64,000 nucleotides of DNA from NCBI GenBank assembly GCA_014338185.1, contig QUBV01000013.1, forward strand, positions 23,315 through 87,314, in the 5' to 3' direction. The stretch is from Lysobacterales bacterium. Lineage in GTDB: Bacteria > Pseudomonadota > Gammaproteobacteria > Xanthomonadales > Rhodanobacteraceae. Of the stretch, positions 52,176 to 60,788 are shown piece after piece. Made by a program: the position numbers and the translations under genes. The notes below the pieces were generated by a model. That model saw nothing but the letters and a program-made list of their open reading frames with translations, was not told the origin of the DNA and searched no databases. Each line of letters opens with the position of its first letter. Positions within the stretch are counted from its first letter, which is position 1.

Positions 52176-53254
52176 CAGCCCGCGTCCTCGGCAAAGCGCA
52201 CGCGCCGGGTCACGCCGCAGGTCAGGGCGTAGGCGATGGTGCCGGCATGCGCGGCCACCTGTTCGACCGGCAGCTGCGGTCCCCACAGCACCACCGCATC
52301 ACCGACGCGCGCATCGGGCACGTTGCGCAGGTCGATCGTCACGAGGTCCATCGACACGCGGCCGATCACGGCCGCGCGCCGGCCGCCGACCAGCACCGGC
52401 GTGCCGCTCGCGGCATGGCGCGGGTAGCCATCGCCGTAACCGATCGCGGCGACGCCCACCGGCATGTCCTGCGGGCACTGCCAACTCGCCGCGTAGCCGA
52501 CGTGGTCGCCCTCGCGCAACGTGTGCACGGCCACCAGCCGCGTCGCCAGCGTCATCGCCGGCGCGAAACCAAAATCGGCCGCGGTGGTTCCCGCGACCAC
52601 CGACATGCCGTAGAGCAGACCGCCCACGCGCAGCCACTGGCCACGCGCGGCCGGCCAGCCCAGCAGTGCGGCCGAATTGGCCAGCGAGTGCTCGCCGTCG
52701 AGGCCGTGCGTGGCCCGGGCGAAGCATTCGATCTGGCGCGCGGTCGACGCATCGTCGAACACGTCCGAATTGGCGAAATGGGTCATCAGCACGAGCGCCG
52801 GATCCACGCCCGGCAACGCACGCAGGCGCGCATGCAGCTCGCGTGCACGCGCAGGCGCGAAGCCGAGCCGATGCATGCCGGTGTCGAGCTTGAGCCACAA
52901 CCGCAACGGGCGCGGGTCGGTGTCGGCTTCGAGCCAGGCCAGTTGGGCATCGTCATGGATCACCGCATCCAGGCGCAGCCGGCGCAGCTCGGCCAGGTCA
53001 CCGGGCGCGTCCGGACCGGCCAGCACCACGATGCGCTGGTGCACGCCGGCGGCGCGCAGGCGCTGGCCATCGGCGATCGCGGCGACACCGAAGGCATCGG
53101 CGCCGGCAAGCGCATGGGCGACGCGCTCGAGCCCGTGCCCGTAGCCGTCGGCCTTGACCACGGCCATGATGCGCGCGCCCGCGGCAAGTTCGCGCGCACG
53201 CTGCAGGTTGGCGCGCAGGGCGGCGAGATGGATGGTGGCACAGGCTGAGCGCAC
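52175..53254 (-). CDS. alr: Alanine racemase
   Basis: Supplies D-Ala for peptidoglycan. The 359-residue protein starts with GTG at 53254. The pyridoxal phosphate Lys is in IMAVVKADGYGHG near residue 30; LKLDTGMHRLGF near 128, THFANSDVFDDAST near 155, LRVGGLLYGMS near 207, the catalytic Tyr in GDHVGYAASW near 252 and GYGDGYPRH near 275 are all present. It is the upstream partner of radA, an arrangement also seen in other xanthomonads. Confidence 0.95.
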   Translation of the reverse strand: MRSACATIHLAALRANLQRARELAAGARIMAVVKADGYGHGLERVAHALAGADAFGVAAIADGQRLRAAGVHQRIVVLAGPDAPGDLAELRRLRLDAVIHDDAQLAWLEADTDPRPLRLWLKLDTGMHRLGFAPARARELHARLRALPGVDPALVLMTHFANSDVFDDASTARQIECFARATHGLDGEHSLANSAALLGWPAARGQWLRVGGLLYGMSVVAGTTAADFGFAPAMTLATRLVAVHTLREGDHVGYAASWQCPQDMPVGVAAIGYGDGYPRHAASGTPVLVGGRRAAVIGRVSMDLVTIDLRNVPDARVGDAVVLWGPQLPVEQVAAHAGTIAYALTCGVTRRVRFAEDAG

Positions 53255-53455
53255 GACTGGCTGGGATCCACGATGGAAGGCGCGCACGCCGCGCGCCGTC
53301 AGGCCGCCGGGCCACACACGATGGCGGCGCGGCGACGATGGTACAGGACGCCGGCATCGTGCCGGCAGTTCATGGCACACCGCGGGCGATGGCGGGGCGC
53401 GGCGCGGACCGCGTGCGTGCATCGTCCTGCCGTGTGCCGGCCGCAGCGCCACCAC

Positions 53456-54844
53456 TCAGCCGTAGCCGGCCATGTAGCGGTCGCTGGCAAGGTTCTCGAA
53501 CTTGGTGAACTGGCCGAGGAACGCAAGCTTGACCACGCCGGTGGGGCCGTTGCGCTGCTTGCCGATGATGATTTCGGCCACGCCCTTCTCGCCGCCGTCG
53601 GCGTTGTAGTAGTCGTCGCGGTAGATGAACATGATCACGTCGGCATCCTGCTCGATCGCGCCCGATTCACGCAGGTCGGCCATCACCGGGCGCTTGTCGG
53701 TGCGCTGCTCCAGTGAGCGGTTGAGCTGCGACAGCGCGATCACCGGGATGTTGAGCTCCTTGGCCAGACTCTTGAGCCCGCGCGAGATCTCCGAGATCTC
53801 GGTGGCGCGGTTCTCCTTGGTGCCGGGCACCTGCATGAGCTGCAGGTAGTCGATCACGATGAGGCCGAGGTCATGCTCGCGCTTGAGCCGACGCGCACGC
53901 GCGCGCAACTCGCCCGGCGACAGCGCGGGCGTGTCGTCGATGAAGATCTTGGCGTCCTGCAGCAGCGTGATCGCGCTGGTCACGCGCGGCCACTCGTCCT
54001 CGGCGAGGTCGCCGGTGCGCAGGTTCTGCTGGTTGATGCGGCCGAGCGAGGAAATCAACCGGAAGGCGAGTTGCGAGGCCGACATTTCCATCGAGAACAC
54101 CGCCACCGCCTTGCGCGTCTTGAGCGCGGCGTACTCGGCCATGTTGACCGCGAGCGCGGTCTTGCCCATCGACGGGCGCGCCGCCACGATGATGAGGTCG
54201 GACGGCTGCAGGCCCGCGGTCATCTCGTCGAGGTCGATGAAGCCGGTGGGCAGTCCGGTCACCGAGCCACGATTCTCGTAGCGCTGATGCAGCAACTGGA
54301 ACGCCTCCTTGACCGCGCTGCGCATCGGCACGAAGCCTTGCCGCCCGCGCGCGCCCATCTCGGCGATGTGGAACACCTTCTGCTCGGCGACTTCGAGCAG
54401 TTCCTTGCTGGAGCGGCCGTCGGGCACGAAGGCATCACCCGCGATCTCGGTGCCGACGTCGATGAGCTGGCGCAGCACCGACTTCTCGCGCACGATGTCG
54501 GCATAGGCGGTGATGTTGGCGGCGCTGGGCGTGGAGTTGGCCAGCTCGATCACGTAACTGGCGCCGCCGACCTGGTCGGCGAGGTTGTTGGCGACGAACC
54601 AGTCGCCGAGCGTGACCGCGTCGCACGGCATGCTCTTGTTGGCGAGGTCCTCGATCGCGCGATAGATCACGCGATGTTCCTTGCGGTAGAAATCGTCCAC
54701 GCCGATACGGTCGGCGACGCGATCCCACGCCTCGGGCGAGAGCATGAGGCCGCCGAGCACCGCCTGTTCGGCCTCGATCGAATGCGGCGGCACGCGCAGC
54801 GCTTCGACGTTGGAGATCGGATTCCTGCGTTCGCTCTGTGCCAT
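53456..54844 (-). CDS. dnaB: Replicative DNA helicase
   Basis: A 462-residue hexameric helicase. The N-terminal domain begins PHSIEAEQAVLGGLMLSPEA; Walker A is AARPSMGKTALAVN near residue 217, the Walker B region is LGLIVIDYLQLMQVPG near 310, and the DnaB motif NIPVIALSQLNRSLEQR near 350 follows. It ends with the usual AFLGQFTKFENLA. The ATG at 54844 is chosen for family length. A terminator lies upstream at 54986-55007, so dnaB seems to be transcribed apart from rplI. Confidence 0.97.
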   Translation of the reverse strand: MAQSERRNPISNVEALRVPPHSIEAEQAVLGGLMLSPEAWDRVADRIGVDDFYRKEHRVIYRAIEDLANKSMPCDAVTLGDWFVANNLADQVGGASYVIELANSTPSAANITAYADIVREKSVLRQLIDVGTEIAGDAFVPDGRSSKELLEVAEQKVFHIAEMGARGRQGFVPMRSAVKEAFQLLHQRYENRGSVTGLPTGFIDLDEMTAGLQPSDLIIVAARPSMGKTALAVNMAEYAALKTRKAVAVFSMEMSASQLAFRLISSLGRINQQNLRTGDLAEDEWPRVTSAITLLQDAKIFIDDTPALSPGELRARARRLKREHDLGLIVIDYLQLMQVPGTKENRATEISEISRGLKSLAKELNIPVIALSQLNRSLEQRTDKRPVMADLRESGAIEQDADVIMFIYRDDYYNADGGEKGVAEIIIGKQRNGPTGVVKLAFLGQFTKFENLASDRYMAGYG

Positions 54845-54985
54845 CGCTGCTCGCCTCGTCGCAGCGACCATCATCGACAAGCGCGTCTCACCTGTCGAGA
54901 CAACAACCCTGTGGAAAACCTGTTGGTGGTGCCCCGGCGCAGCGCGCGCACCTCCACCGTGTGGGCCACCACCGCCGCAAACACA

Positions 54986-55007
54986 ACGGGCGCCCTGCGG
55001 CGCCCGT
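54986..55007 (-). terminator. Rho-independent terminator after rplI
   Basis: On the reverse strand ACGGGCGCC and GGCGCCCGT pair perfectly over a 4-base loop, followed by TGTGTTTG. It lies 37 bases after the rplI stop and separates the ribosomal genes from dnaB. Confidence 0.65.
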
Positions 55008-55043
55008 GGTCCATGGCCGGATGGGGCCGCGCACAGGCGCGGA

Positions 55044-55493
55044 TCACTCGTCGGCGGCGACGATGACCTTGAGCGTGGCGCTCACGTCGGCGTGCAGGTG
55101 CACCTGCACTTCGAACTCGCCGGTGTGGCGGATCGGGCCCTCGCCCATCACCACCTCGCTCTTGTCGAGCGCGATGCCGATCGCGGTGCACGCCTCGGCG
55201 ATGTCACGCGGGCCGACCGAGCCGAACAGCTTGCCCTCGGGGCTCGCGTTGGCCTTGATCGTGACCTGGGCGTCGGCGAACTGCGCCTGGCGCGCCTCGG
55301 CGCCCGACAGCAGCTGGTTCGCGCGCGCCTCGTACTCGGCGCGACGCTGTTCGAACTCGGCGATGTTGGCGGGCGTGGCCGCGGTGGCCTTGCCCTGCGG
55401 CACGAGGTAGTTGCGGCCATAGCCGGGCTTGACCTTGACCTTGTCGCCAAGGTTGCCGAGGTTCTTTACTTTCTGGAGGAGGATGAGTTCCAT
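55044..55493 (-). CDS. rplI: Ribosomal protein bL9
   Basis: A 149-residue large-subunit protein. The N-terminal domain reads [20 protein letters not shown] with [16 protein letters not shown], then the long connecting helix and a C-terminal domain with [15 protein letters not shown] and [17 protein letters not shown] precedes the ATG. It lies in the standard rpsF-rpsR-rplI order. Confidence 0.97.
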   Translation of the reverse strand: MELILLQKVKNLGNLGDKVKVKPGYGRNYLVPQGKATAATPANIAEFEQRRAEYEARANQLLSGAEARQAQFADAQVTIKANASPEGKLFGSVGPRDIAEACTAIGIALDKSEVVMGEGPIRHTGEFEVQVHLHADVSATLKVIVAADE

Positions 55494-55604
55494 GGTGGTG
55501 CTCCTGATTCGTTAGCGTCGGGGATTCCGGCGCAGCTTGCGCTGTCCGAACGGGCATGGCGGAGGCGGCGCTGTCGCATGCCGCGGCAACCGCCAGGCCC
55601 ATGG

Positions 55605-55651
55605 CTCTCCCCGCGGGGAGAGTGGAGGTCCGTCGCGCAGCGCGCGACGGA
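55605..55651. repeat. Palindromic (REP-like) element between rpsR and rplI
   Basis: CTCTCCCCGCGGGGAGAG is a perfect 18-base palindrome at 55605-55622; TCCGTCGCGC-AGC-GCGCGACGGA at 55629-55651 is a second perfect stem of 10 pairs. Both fall in the 164-base gap between rpsR and rplI, inside the expected transcript. Similar paired hairpins are scattered in xanthomonad genomes. Confidence 0.6.
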
Positions 55652-55657
55652 ACTTGC

Positions 55658-55882
55658 TCAGTGGGCGTCGCTGTAGGGCAGCAGCGCGAGGAAGCGCGCG
55701 TGCTCGACGGCGGTGCACAGCATGCGCTGGTAGCGCGCCTTGGTGCCGGTGATGCGGCTGGGCACGATCTTGCCGGTTTCGCCGATGTACTGGCGCAGCA
55801 GGTTGAGATCCTTGTAGTCGATCTCGGTGGCGCCCTCGGCGCTGAAACGGCAGAACTTCTTGCGGCGGAAGAACTTGGACAT
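55658..55882 (-). CDS. rpsR: Ribosomal protein bS18
   Basis: A 74-residue small-subunit protein: [69 protein letters not shown]. It pairs with bS6 on the 30S platform. It lies 30 bases after rpsF. Confidence 0.98.
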   Translation of the reverse strand: MSKFFRRKKFCRFSAEGATEIDYKDLNLLRQYIGETGKIVPSRITGTKARYQRMLCTAVEHARFLALLPYSDAH

Positions 55883-55912
55883 CGTGATGTGCTCCTGGAT
55901 CTGGGCGGGTGC

Positions 55913-56356
55913 TTATTCGGCCGCCGGCTCGCTGCCGGCCTCTTCGCGCGCGGCGCGCTCACGGCGCGGACGCGGCTCGTCGTCCATGTCGCCGAAACCG
56001 AAGCCTTCGTCGTCGCGACGACGGCCGCCCTTGTCATCCTTGTTCTTCATGATCGGCGACATCTCGGTCACCGCAGCCTCACGCGCCACGATCAGGTGGC
56101 GCAGCACCGCATCGTTGAAGCGGAAGCCCGACTGCAGTTCGCTCAGCACCGCCTGCGTGCACTCGATGTTCATGAGCACGTAGTGGGCCTTGGCCAGGTG
56201 CTGGATCGGATAGGCCAGCTGGCGCCGCCCCCAGTCCTCGAGGCGGTGCACCTTGCCGCCATCGCCCTCGATGAGCGCCTTGTAGCGCTCGATCATGCCG
56301 GGCACCTGCTCGCTCTGGTCAGGGTGGACCAGAAACACGATTTCGTAATGACGCAT
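55913..56356 (-). CDS. rpsF: Ribosomal protein bS6
   Basis: A 147-residue protein: [20 protein letters not shown] at the N-terminus, [25 protein letters not shown] near residue 45, and a charged C-terminal extension rich in Asp, Arg and Glu ([20 protein letters not shown]). GGAGT lies 5 bases before the ATG. In other bacteria the S6:S18 complex can repress its own message; the leader here is about 120 bases long. Confidence 0.98.
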   Translation of the reverse strand: MRHYEIVFLVHPDQSEQVPGMIERYKALIEGDGGKVHRLEDWGRRQLAYPIQHLAKAHYVLMNIECTQAVLSELQSGFRFNDAVLRHLIVAREAAVTEMSPIMKNKDDKGGRRRDDEGFGFGDMDDEPRPRRERAAREEAGSEPAAE

Positions 56357-56484
56357 GACGACTCCTTGTGGGTACCGCGCGGAGGGATTTCCGCGCCGGC
56401 AGCCTCCCGCGCTGCGGTGAGGCAAGGCCCGCGTCGACGCCAATGCGGCGATCGCTTCGATCGCCCGGCGCAACGGGGGCGCGA

Positions 56485-56513
56485 ATACTAGGCGAATCAG
56501 CGCTTTGGCGCAA
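56485..56513 (-). promoter_or_regulatory. Probable rpsF-rpsR-rplI promoter
   Basis: On the reverse strand TTGCGC (56513-56508) and TAGTAT (56490-56485) are separated by exactly 17 bases. The start of transcription would lie about 120 bases upstream of rpsF. The -35 box falls inside the last codons of the upstream membrane-protein gene. Confidence 0.65.
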
Positions 56514-57270
56514 GCGCCTGCGGCGCGGGTGCGGCGGCCTCCGCCACCGGTCGCAGCGGCTCGATCCGGTCGATCCCTTCCAGCGGCAGCACCTGCGCCT
56601 GGCGCGCGGCGCGGTCATACACGAACACGTAAGCGGACACCGCGCCCAGATAGCTCCAGGCATCACCCTGGCTTGGCCGCAGCGCCTCGCCGCCCTGCCA
56701 CACCCGCACCTGCCGCGCCCGACCCTGCTCGACCAGACGCACGCGATAGTCGGCATAGGTGGCGACGAACACCCAGCCATAGCCGAACAGGATGCCCAGG
56801 TACGCCAGCTGGCGCATCGCGTGCCCGCCACCGAGCTTCCAGCTGAACCAGCGCAACTGCAGGCGTTGCCATGCATTGCGCCGCTCCAGCGCCGCAAGGC
56901 GCGCATGGGCGGCGCGCTGGCGCCGGGCGGCACGCACGTTGACCCAATCGAACATCCAGATGATCGGCAGCGTCGACAGCACCAGCAGCAAGGCCACCGG
57001 CTGCTGGACACCCGCAACGAGGAAATCGCTGATCTGCGACAGGCTCAGTACCGGGATCCCGAACCGGGCGTAATAGCGGTCGACGAAGAAGATGCCGGCC
57101 ATCGCGACCAGCAGATAGGCGCAGGTGACGGCCAGTGCCGGCTCGCGCGCGAGTACGCGCAACAGTCGCGGCATCAGGCGGCCGAGCGTGGATTCGGTGG
57201 CTATGGGCGCCGATGCGGGCGCGGCCGCGTGGGCGCGGGTGGCCACGACAGGGCCCGCGTCCTGGCTCAC
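56497..57270 (-). CDS. Uncharacterised inner-membrane protein
   Basis: About 257 residues from a GTG at 57270 that overlaps the upstream gene's stop (GTGA); an ATG at 57174 would give 225 residues. Hydrophobic segments are [37 protein letters not shown] and [18 protein letters not shown]. Between them is a basic stretch with [19 protein letters not shown]. The C-terminal part is soluble ([20 protein letters not shown]) and ends in a Pro/Ala-rich tail. No family recognised. Coupled to the IscA-type gene. Confidence 0.7.
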   Translation of the reverse strand: MSQDAGPVVATRAHAAAPASAPIATESTLGRLMPRLLRVLAREPALAVTCAYLLVAMAGIFFVDRYYARFGIPVLSLSQISDFLVAGVQQPVALLLVLSTLPIIWMFDWVNVRAARRQRAAHARLAALERRNAWQRLQLRWFSWKLGGGHAMRQLAYLGILFGYGWVFVATYADYRVRLVEQGRARQVRVWQGGEALRPSQGDAWSYLGAVSAYVFVYDRAARQAQVLPLEGIDRIEPLRPVAEAAAPAPQALAPKR

Positions 57271-57599
57271 CCGCCGTCGACCGTGAAACTGCTGCCACAG
57301 CCGCAGCCGCCGGTCGCGTTGGGATTGCTGAACACGAACGCGGCGTTGAGGCCATCGCGCTGGAAGTCGATCCAGGTGCCATCGACCAGCGGCAACGACT
57401 TGCGGTCGACCACGATGCGCAGGCCGTCCTGCTCGAACACCGCATCGGACTCGGCGACCTCGCTGGCCATGTCGATCGAGTAGCCGAAGCCCGAGCAGCC
57501 GCTGCGCTTGATGCCGAAGCGGATGCCGACCGCGGCCGGTTGCCTGCTGAGGAATTCCTGCATGCGCGCGCGTGCGGCGGCGCTGATCTGGATGCCCAT
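57267..57599 (-). CDS. IscA/ErpA-type iron-sulfur assembly protein
   Basis: A 110-residue A-type carrier. The three conserved Cys residues are in GIKRSGCSGFGYSID near residue 35 and GGCGCGSSF near the C-terminus, and DGTWIDFQRDGLNAAFVFSNPNA is the typical strand before the Cys pair. SAAARARMQEFL at the N-terminus matches IscA more than ErpA, but no isc operon is here. The start ATG at 57599 was chosen over the longer frame because family similarity begins there. It transfers Fe-S clusters to apoproteins. Confidence 0.9.
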   Translation of the reverse strand: MGIQISAAARARMQEFLSRQPAAVGIRFGIKRSGCSGFGYSIDMASEVAESDAVFEQDGLRIVVDRKSLPLVDGTWIDFQRDGLNAAFVFSNPNATGGCGCGSSFTVDGG

Positions 57600-57735
57600 G
57601 GTTCCAACCCTTGCCTGTGCCATCGCATGCCGTCGATGGCGCGATATCAGCCACGGATGATCGCACAAGTTCGGCTATCATCGCCGGCTCGATCGATGGG
57701 GCGCGCAACGCCCGCAAGTGCAGGAGTATCCGGTG

Positions 57736-59160
57736 ATGTCGGCAAATGACCACGCGGCGATGCCCGTGACGGACGTCAAGAGCGCACTGTCGGGCGCGCT
57801 GCCCGCGGGCAGCAAGGTCACGCTGCGCGGCTGGGTGCGCACGCGCCGCGATTCCAAGGCCGGCTTGTCGTTCGTCCACCTCAGCGACGGCTCCTGCTTC
57901 GATGCGATCCAGGTGGTCGCGCCCAGCAGCCTGGCCAACTACAGCTCCGAGGTACTGCATCTGAGCGCCGGCTGCGCGATCGTCGCGCGCGGCGAGCTGG
58001 TCGCCTCGCAGGGCAAGGGCCAGTCGGTGGAGCTGCAGGCGAGCGCGATCGAAGTGGTCGGTTGGGTCGAGGACCCGGAAACCTATCCGATCCAGCCCAA
58101 GCCGCACTCGGCCGAGTTCCTGCGCGAAGTCGCCCACCTGCGCCCGCGCACCAACCTGTTCGGCGCGATCACGCGCGTGCGCCACACGCTGGCCAACGCG
58201 ATCCACCGCTACTTCCACCAGCACGGTTACTGCTGGGTCAACACGCCGATCATCACCACCTCCGACGCCGAGGGCGCCGGGCAGATGTTCCGCGTGTCCA
58301 CGCTCGACCTCATGAACCTGCCACGCACGCCCGCCGGCGCGATCGATTTCCGCGAGGACTTCTTCGGCAAGGAAACCTTCCTCACCGTGTCCGGGCAGCT
58401 CAACGTCGAGGCCTACTGCCTCGCTCTGAGCAAGGTGTATACGTTCGGCCCGACCTTCCGCGCCGAGAAGTCGCATACCACGCGCCACCTGGCCGAGTTC
58501 TGGATGATCGAGCCGGAAATCGCCTTCGCCGACCTCGCCGAGGATGCGCGCGTGGCCGAGGACCTGCTCAAGTTCGTGTTCAAGGCGGTGCTGGCCGAAC
58601 GGCCCGATGACATGGCGTTCTTCGCCGACCGGGTTGAGAAGACCGCGGTATCGCGCCTGGAGGCATTCGTGCAGGCGCCGTTCGAGCGCATCGAGTACGG
58701 CGAGGCGGTGTCGATCCTGCAGAAGTCGGGCAGGAAGTTCGACTATGCGATCGAATGGGGCGCCGACCTGCAGACCGAGCACGAACGCTTCCTGACCGAA
58801 GAGCACGTCGGCCGCCCCGTGGTGGTGACCAACTACCCGGAGAAGATCAAGGCGTTCTACATGCGCCTCAACGACGACGGCCGCACGGTCGCCGCGATGG
58901 ACGTGCTCGCGCCGGGCATCGGCGAGATCGTGGGCGGCTCGCAGCGCGAGGAGCGGCTGGCCGTGCTCGACCAGCGCATGGCGCAGTTCGGCCTCGATCC
59001 GGCGCATTACCAGTGGTATCGCGACTTCCGCCGCTACGGCACGGTGCCGCATGCGGGTTTCGGCCTCGGATTCGAGCGCCTCGTGGTGTACGTGTGCGGC
59101 CTGGGCAACATCCGCGACGCGATCCCCTATCCGCGCGCGCCCGGCACGGCCGAGTTCTGA
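57736..59160 (+). CDS. asnS: Asparaginyl-tRNA synthetase
   Basis: A 474-residue class IIb synthetase. The OB-fold anticodon domain reads [26 protein letters not shown] near residue 32. Motif 1 lies around [26 protein letters not shown], the AsnRS-specific [18 protein letters not shown] near 215, motif 2 [21 protein letters not shown] near 245 and motif 3 [12 protein letters not shown] near 440. The ATG at 57736 is taken as the start; a GTG three bases upstream is a close alternative. TATCAT at 57676-57681 may be its -10 box. Confidence 0.97.
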   Translation: MSANDHAAMPVTDVKSALSGALPAGSKVTLRGWVRTRRDSKAGLSFVHLSDGSCFDAIQVVAPSSLANYSSEVLHLSAGCAIVARGELVASQGKGQSVELQASAIEVVGWVEDPETYPIQPKPHSAEFLREVAHLRPRTNLFGAITRVRHTLANAIHRYFHQHGYCWVNTPIITTSDAEGAGQMFRVSTLDLMNLPRTPAGAIDFREDFFGKETFLTVSGQLNVEAYCLALSKVYTFGPTFRAEKSHTTRHLAEFWMIEPEIAFADLAEDARVAEDLLKFVFKAVLAERPDDMAFFADRVEKTAVSRLEAFVQAPFERIEYGEAVSILQKSGRKFDYAIEWGADLQTEHERFLTEEHVGRPVVVTNYPEKIKAFYMRLNDDGRTVAAMDVLAPGIGEIVGGSQREERLAVLDQRMAQFGLDPAHYQWYRDFRRYGTVPHAGFGLGFERLVVYVCGLGNIRDAIPYPRAPGTAEF

Positions 59161-59164
59161 GTCC

Positions 59165-59488
59165 ATGTCCGCCTCGGCCTGGCATCAGTTCATCTTCATC
59201 GGCGGGCTCGGCCTCGTGGTGTCGGGGCTGACCACCTACCTCATGATCTGGGTGCTGGTGAGCGTGACCCTGCGCGATCGCCACCCGGCGGTGCGCGCCC
59301 GCCTCGGCGTGGTGCCGTTCACGCCACGCGGCTTCGGCTGGTTCCTCATCGCGCGCTGGCACCGGCTCGGCGACCGCACGGTCAATGCGCTGGCCGTTCC
59401 CGGCACCATCGGCGCCTGGGCCATCGTGCTCGGCGTGATCCTCGCCACGGTCGCCAAGATGCTGTCGCTGACCGGGGCGTCCCCGTGA
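59165..59488 (+). CDS. Small membrane protein of unknown function
   Basis: A 107-residue protein with two hydrophobic segments, near residues 8-32 (FIFIGGLGLVVSGLTTYLMI) and 78-98 (GTIGAWAIVLGVILATVA). Between them is FTPRGFGWFLIARWHRLGDR. It begins 4 bases after asnS and its stop overlaps the next GTG (GTGA). No family recognised. Confidence 0.7.
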   Translation: MSASAWHQFIFIGGLGLVVSGLTTYLMIWVLVSVTLRDRHPAVRARLGVVPFTPRGFGWFLIARWHRLGDRTVNALAVPGTIGAWAIVLGVILATVAKMLSLTGASP

Positions 59489-59790
59489 GTGGTCATGCCC
59501 CGCAATGGTGGCTCGCCGTGGTGGGTGACCTGCTGGTGTGGGCCCGGCTCGGCGTGCTCGACGACGGCATCGCCGAGGTGTTCGACAGCGACGGCGGCAC
59601 GCTGCGCTACGACGACGAAACCGCCGCGCGCATGGCCCTGCTCGATGCCGAGTTCCGCGCGTTCGACGGTCTCGACGAGGACGATGCCGCGATGCTCGGC
59701 TTCGACCTCGACGAGATCGAACCGCCGCAGGGCGAGGACGATGCCGCCCTGTTGCCGCAGATGGTGCTCAGGCTCGGCGCGCGGCACTGA
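59485..59790 (+). CDS. Small acidic protein of unknown function
   Basis: A 101-residue protein starting with GTG at 59485. It is strongly acidic, with FDGLDEDDAAMLGFDLDEIE in the middle and few basic residues. The start SGHAPQWWLAVVGDLLVWARL is partly hydrophobic. It is coupled to the small membrane protein gene and thus probably to asnS. No family recognised. Confidence 0.65.
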   Translation: MSGHAPQWWLAVVGDLLVWARLGVLDDGIAEVFDSDGGTLRYDDETAARMALLDAEFRAFDGLDEDDAAMLGFDLDEIEPPQGEDDAALLPQMVLRLGARH

Positions 59791-59848
59791 CGCGCCCACG
59801 GCCCGCCACCGGCGCACGCAGCCATCGCACGATGCCAGCGCGCGGCGT

Positions 59849-59854
59849 GATAAT
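59849..59854 (+). promoter_or_regulatory. Possible -10 box of the carbonic anhydrase gene
   Basis: GATAAT, preceded by T and G, lies 27 bases before the ATG at 59881. No clear -35 element. Confidence 0.4.
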
Positions 59855-59880
59855 CCATCCTCATTCCACGGGCCACCACG

Positions 59881-60543
59881 ATGCCGCAACAACTGCGCGA
59901 CCTGCTCGAACGCAACCGCCGCTGGGCCGACACGCTGCGCGCCGAGGACCCTTCCTACTTCCAGCGCCTGTCGCAGCAGCAGGCGCCCAAGTACCTGTGG
60001 ATCGGCTGCTCGGACTCGCGCGTGCCGGCCAACCAGATCATCGACATGGCGCCGGGCGAGGTGTTCGTGCATCGCAACGTCGCCAACGTGGTCGTGCACA
60101 CCGACCTCAACGCACTGTCCACCATCCAGTTCGCGGTCGACGTGCTCAAGGTCGAGCACATCATCGTGGTCGGCCACTATGGCTGCGGTGGCGTGCGCGC
60201 GGTGCTGGAGGACCGGCGTCTGGGCCTGGTCGACAACTGGTTGCGCCACGTCGAGAACGTCAAGCATCGCCATGCGGCCGCGTTCGAGGGCCTGACCGGC
60301 TTCGCCGCGCGCCATGACCGCCTGTGCGAGCTCAACGTGATCGAGCAGGTGGTCAACGTGTGCCGCACCACGGTGCTGCGCGAGGCCTGGGACCGCGGCC
60401 AGCAGGTGTCCGTGCACGGCTGGATCTACAGCCTCGACAACGGCCGCGTGCATGACCTGCGCATGCATGTGCCGGGCGCCGCGGCGCTCGATGCGGCACG
60501 TGCGCAGGCCTACGCCGACGTGATCGCGCACGTGCGCGGCTAG
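59881..60543 (+). CDS. can: Beta-class carbonic anhydrase
   Basis: Interconverts CO2 and bicarbonate. The 220-residue protein has zinc ligands in YLWIGCSDSRVPANQI near residue 42 (Cys and the Asp-Arg dyad) and in VVGHYGCGGVRAVL near residue 100 (His and Cys). VFVHRNVANVV near residue 62 is also typical, and VHGWIYSLDNGRVHDL near the C-terminus is the type found in E. coli Can-like enzymes. Confidence 0.96.
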   Translation: MPQQLRDLLERNRRWADTLRAEDPSYFQRLSQQQAPKYLWIGCSDSRVPANQIIDMAPGEVFVHRNVANVVVHTDLNALSTIQFAVDVLKVEHIIVVGHYGCGGVRAVLEDRRLGLVDNWLRHVENVKHRHAAAFEGLTGFAARHDRLCELNVIEQVVNVCRTTVLREAWDRGQQVSVHGWIYSLDNGRVHDLRMHVPGAAALDAARAQAYADVIAHVRG

Positions 60544-60560
60544 CGTCCGTCCGGGTACGC

Positions 60561-60581
60561 CCCGCCGCCCCGCGCGGCGGG
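60561..60581 (+). terminator. Stem-loop after the carbonic anhydrase gene
   Basis: CCCGCCGC and GCGGCGGG form an 8-bp stem with a 5-base loop 17 bases after the stop codon. No clear U-tract, so termination is uncertain. Confidence 0.4.
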
Positions 60582-60788
60582 CCGGTTGCGGCACCTGACG
60601 ACGCCCGCCACGACCGCGGCGCGCCACGATCGGCGGACAGACCGGCCACGGCTGTGTTAGCGTGCGCGGTGCAGTCGCGCCGCCTTCGACCCTGTGAAGG
60701 CCGGCGCGCAGCCGCGCAAGGGGAGCTTGTGCGTGAACCCTTCGGCGCATGCGCGCCATTCCTTCCTTCACTCGTTGGGGACAACTCG
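60582..60788. other. Intergenic region before the metalloprotease gene
   Basis: About 200 bases without a supported gene. A longer in-frame extension of the protease exists, but it lacks homology and the signal peptide starts at 60789. GTGTTAGC near 60653 may be part of a promoter; nothing else is seen. Confidence 0.35.

Noticed and set aside
56497..59166. An 889-residue - strand frame
   Set aside because: Its upstream two-thirds are antisense to asnS and overlap the IscA-type gene in another frame; only the last ~257 codons form the membrane protein.
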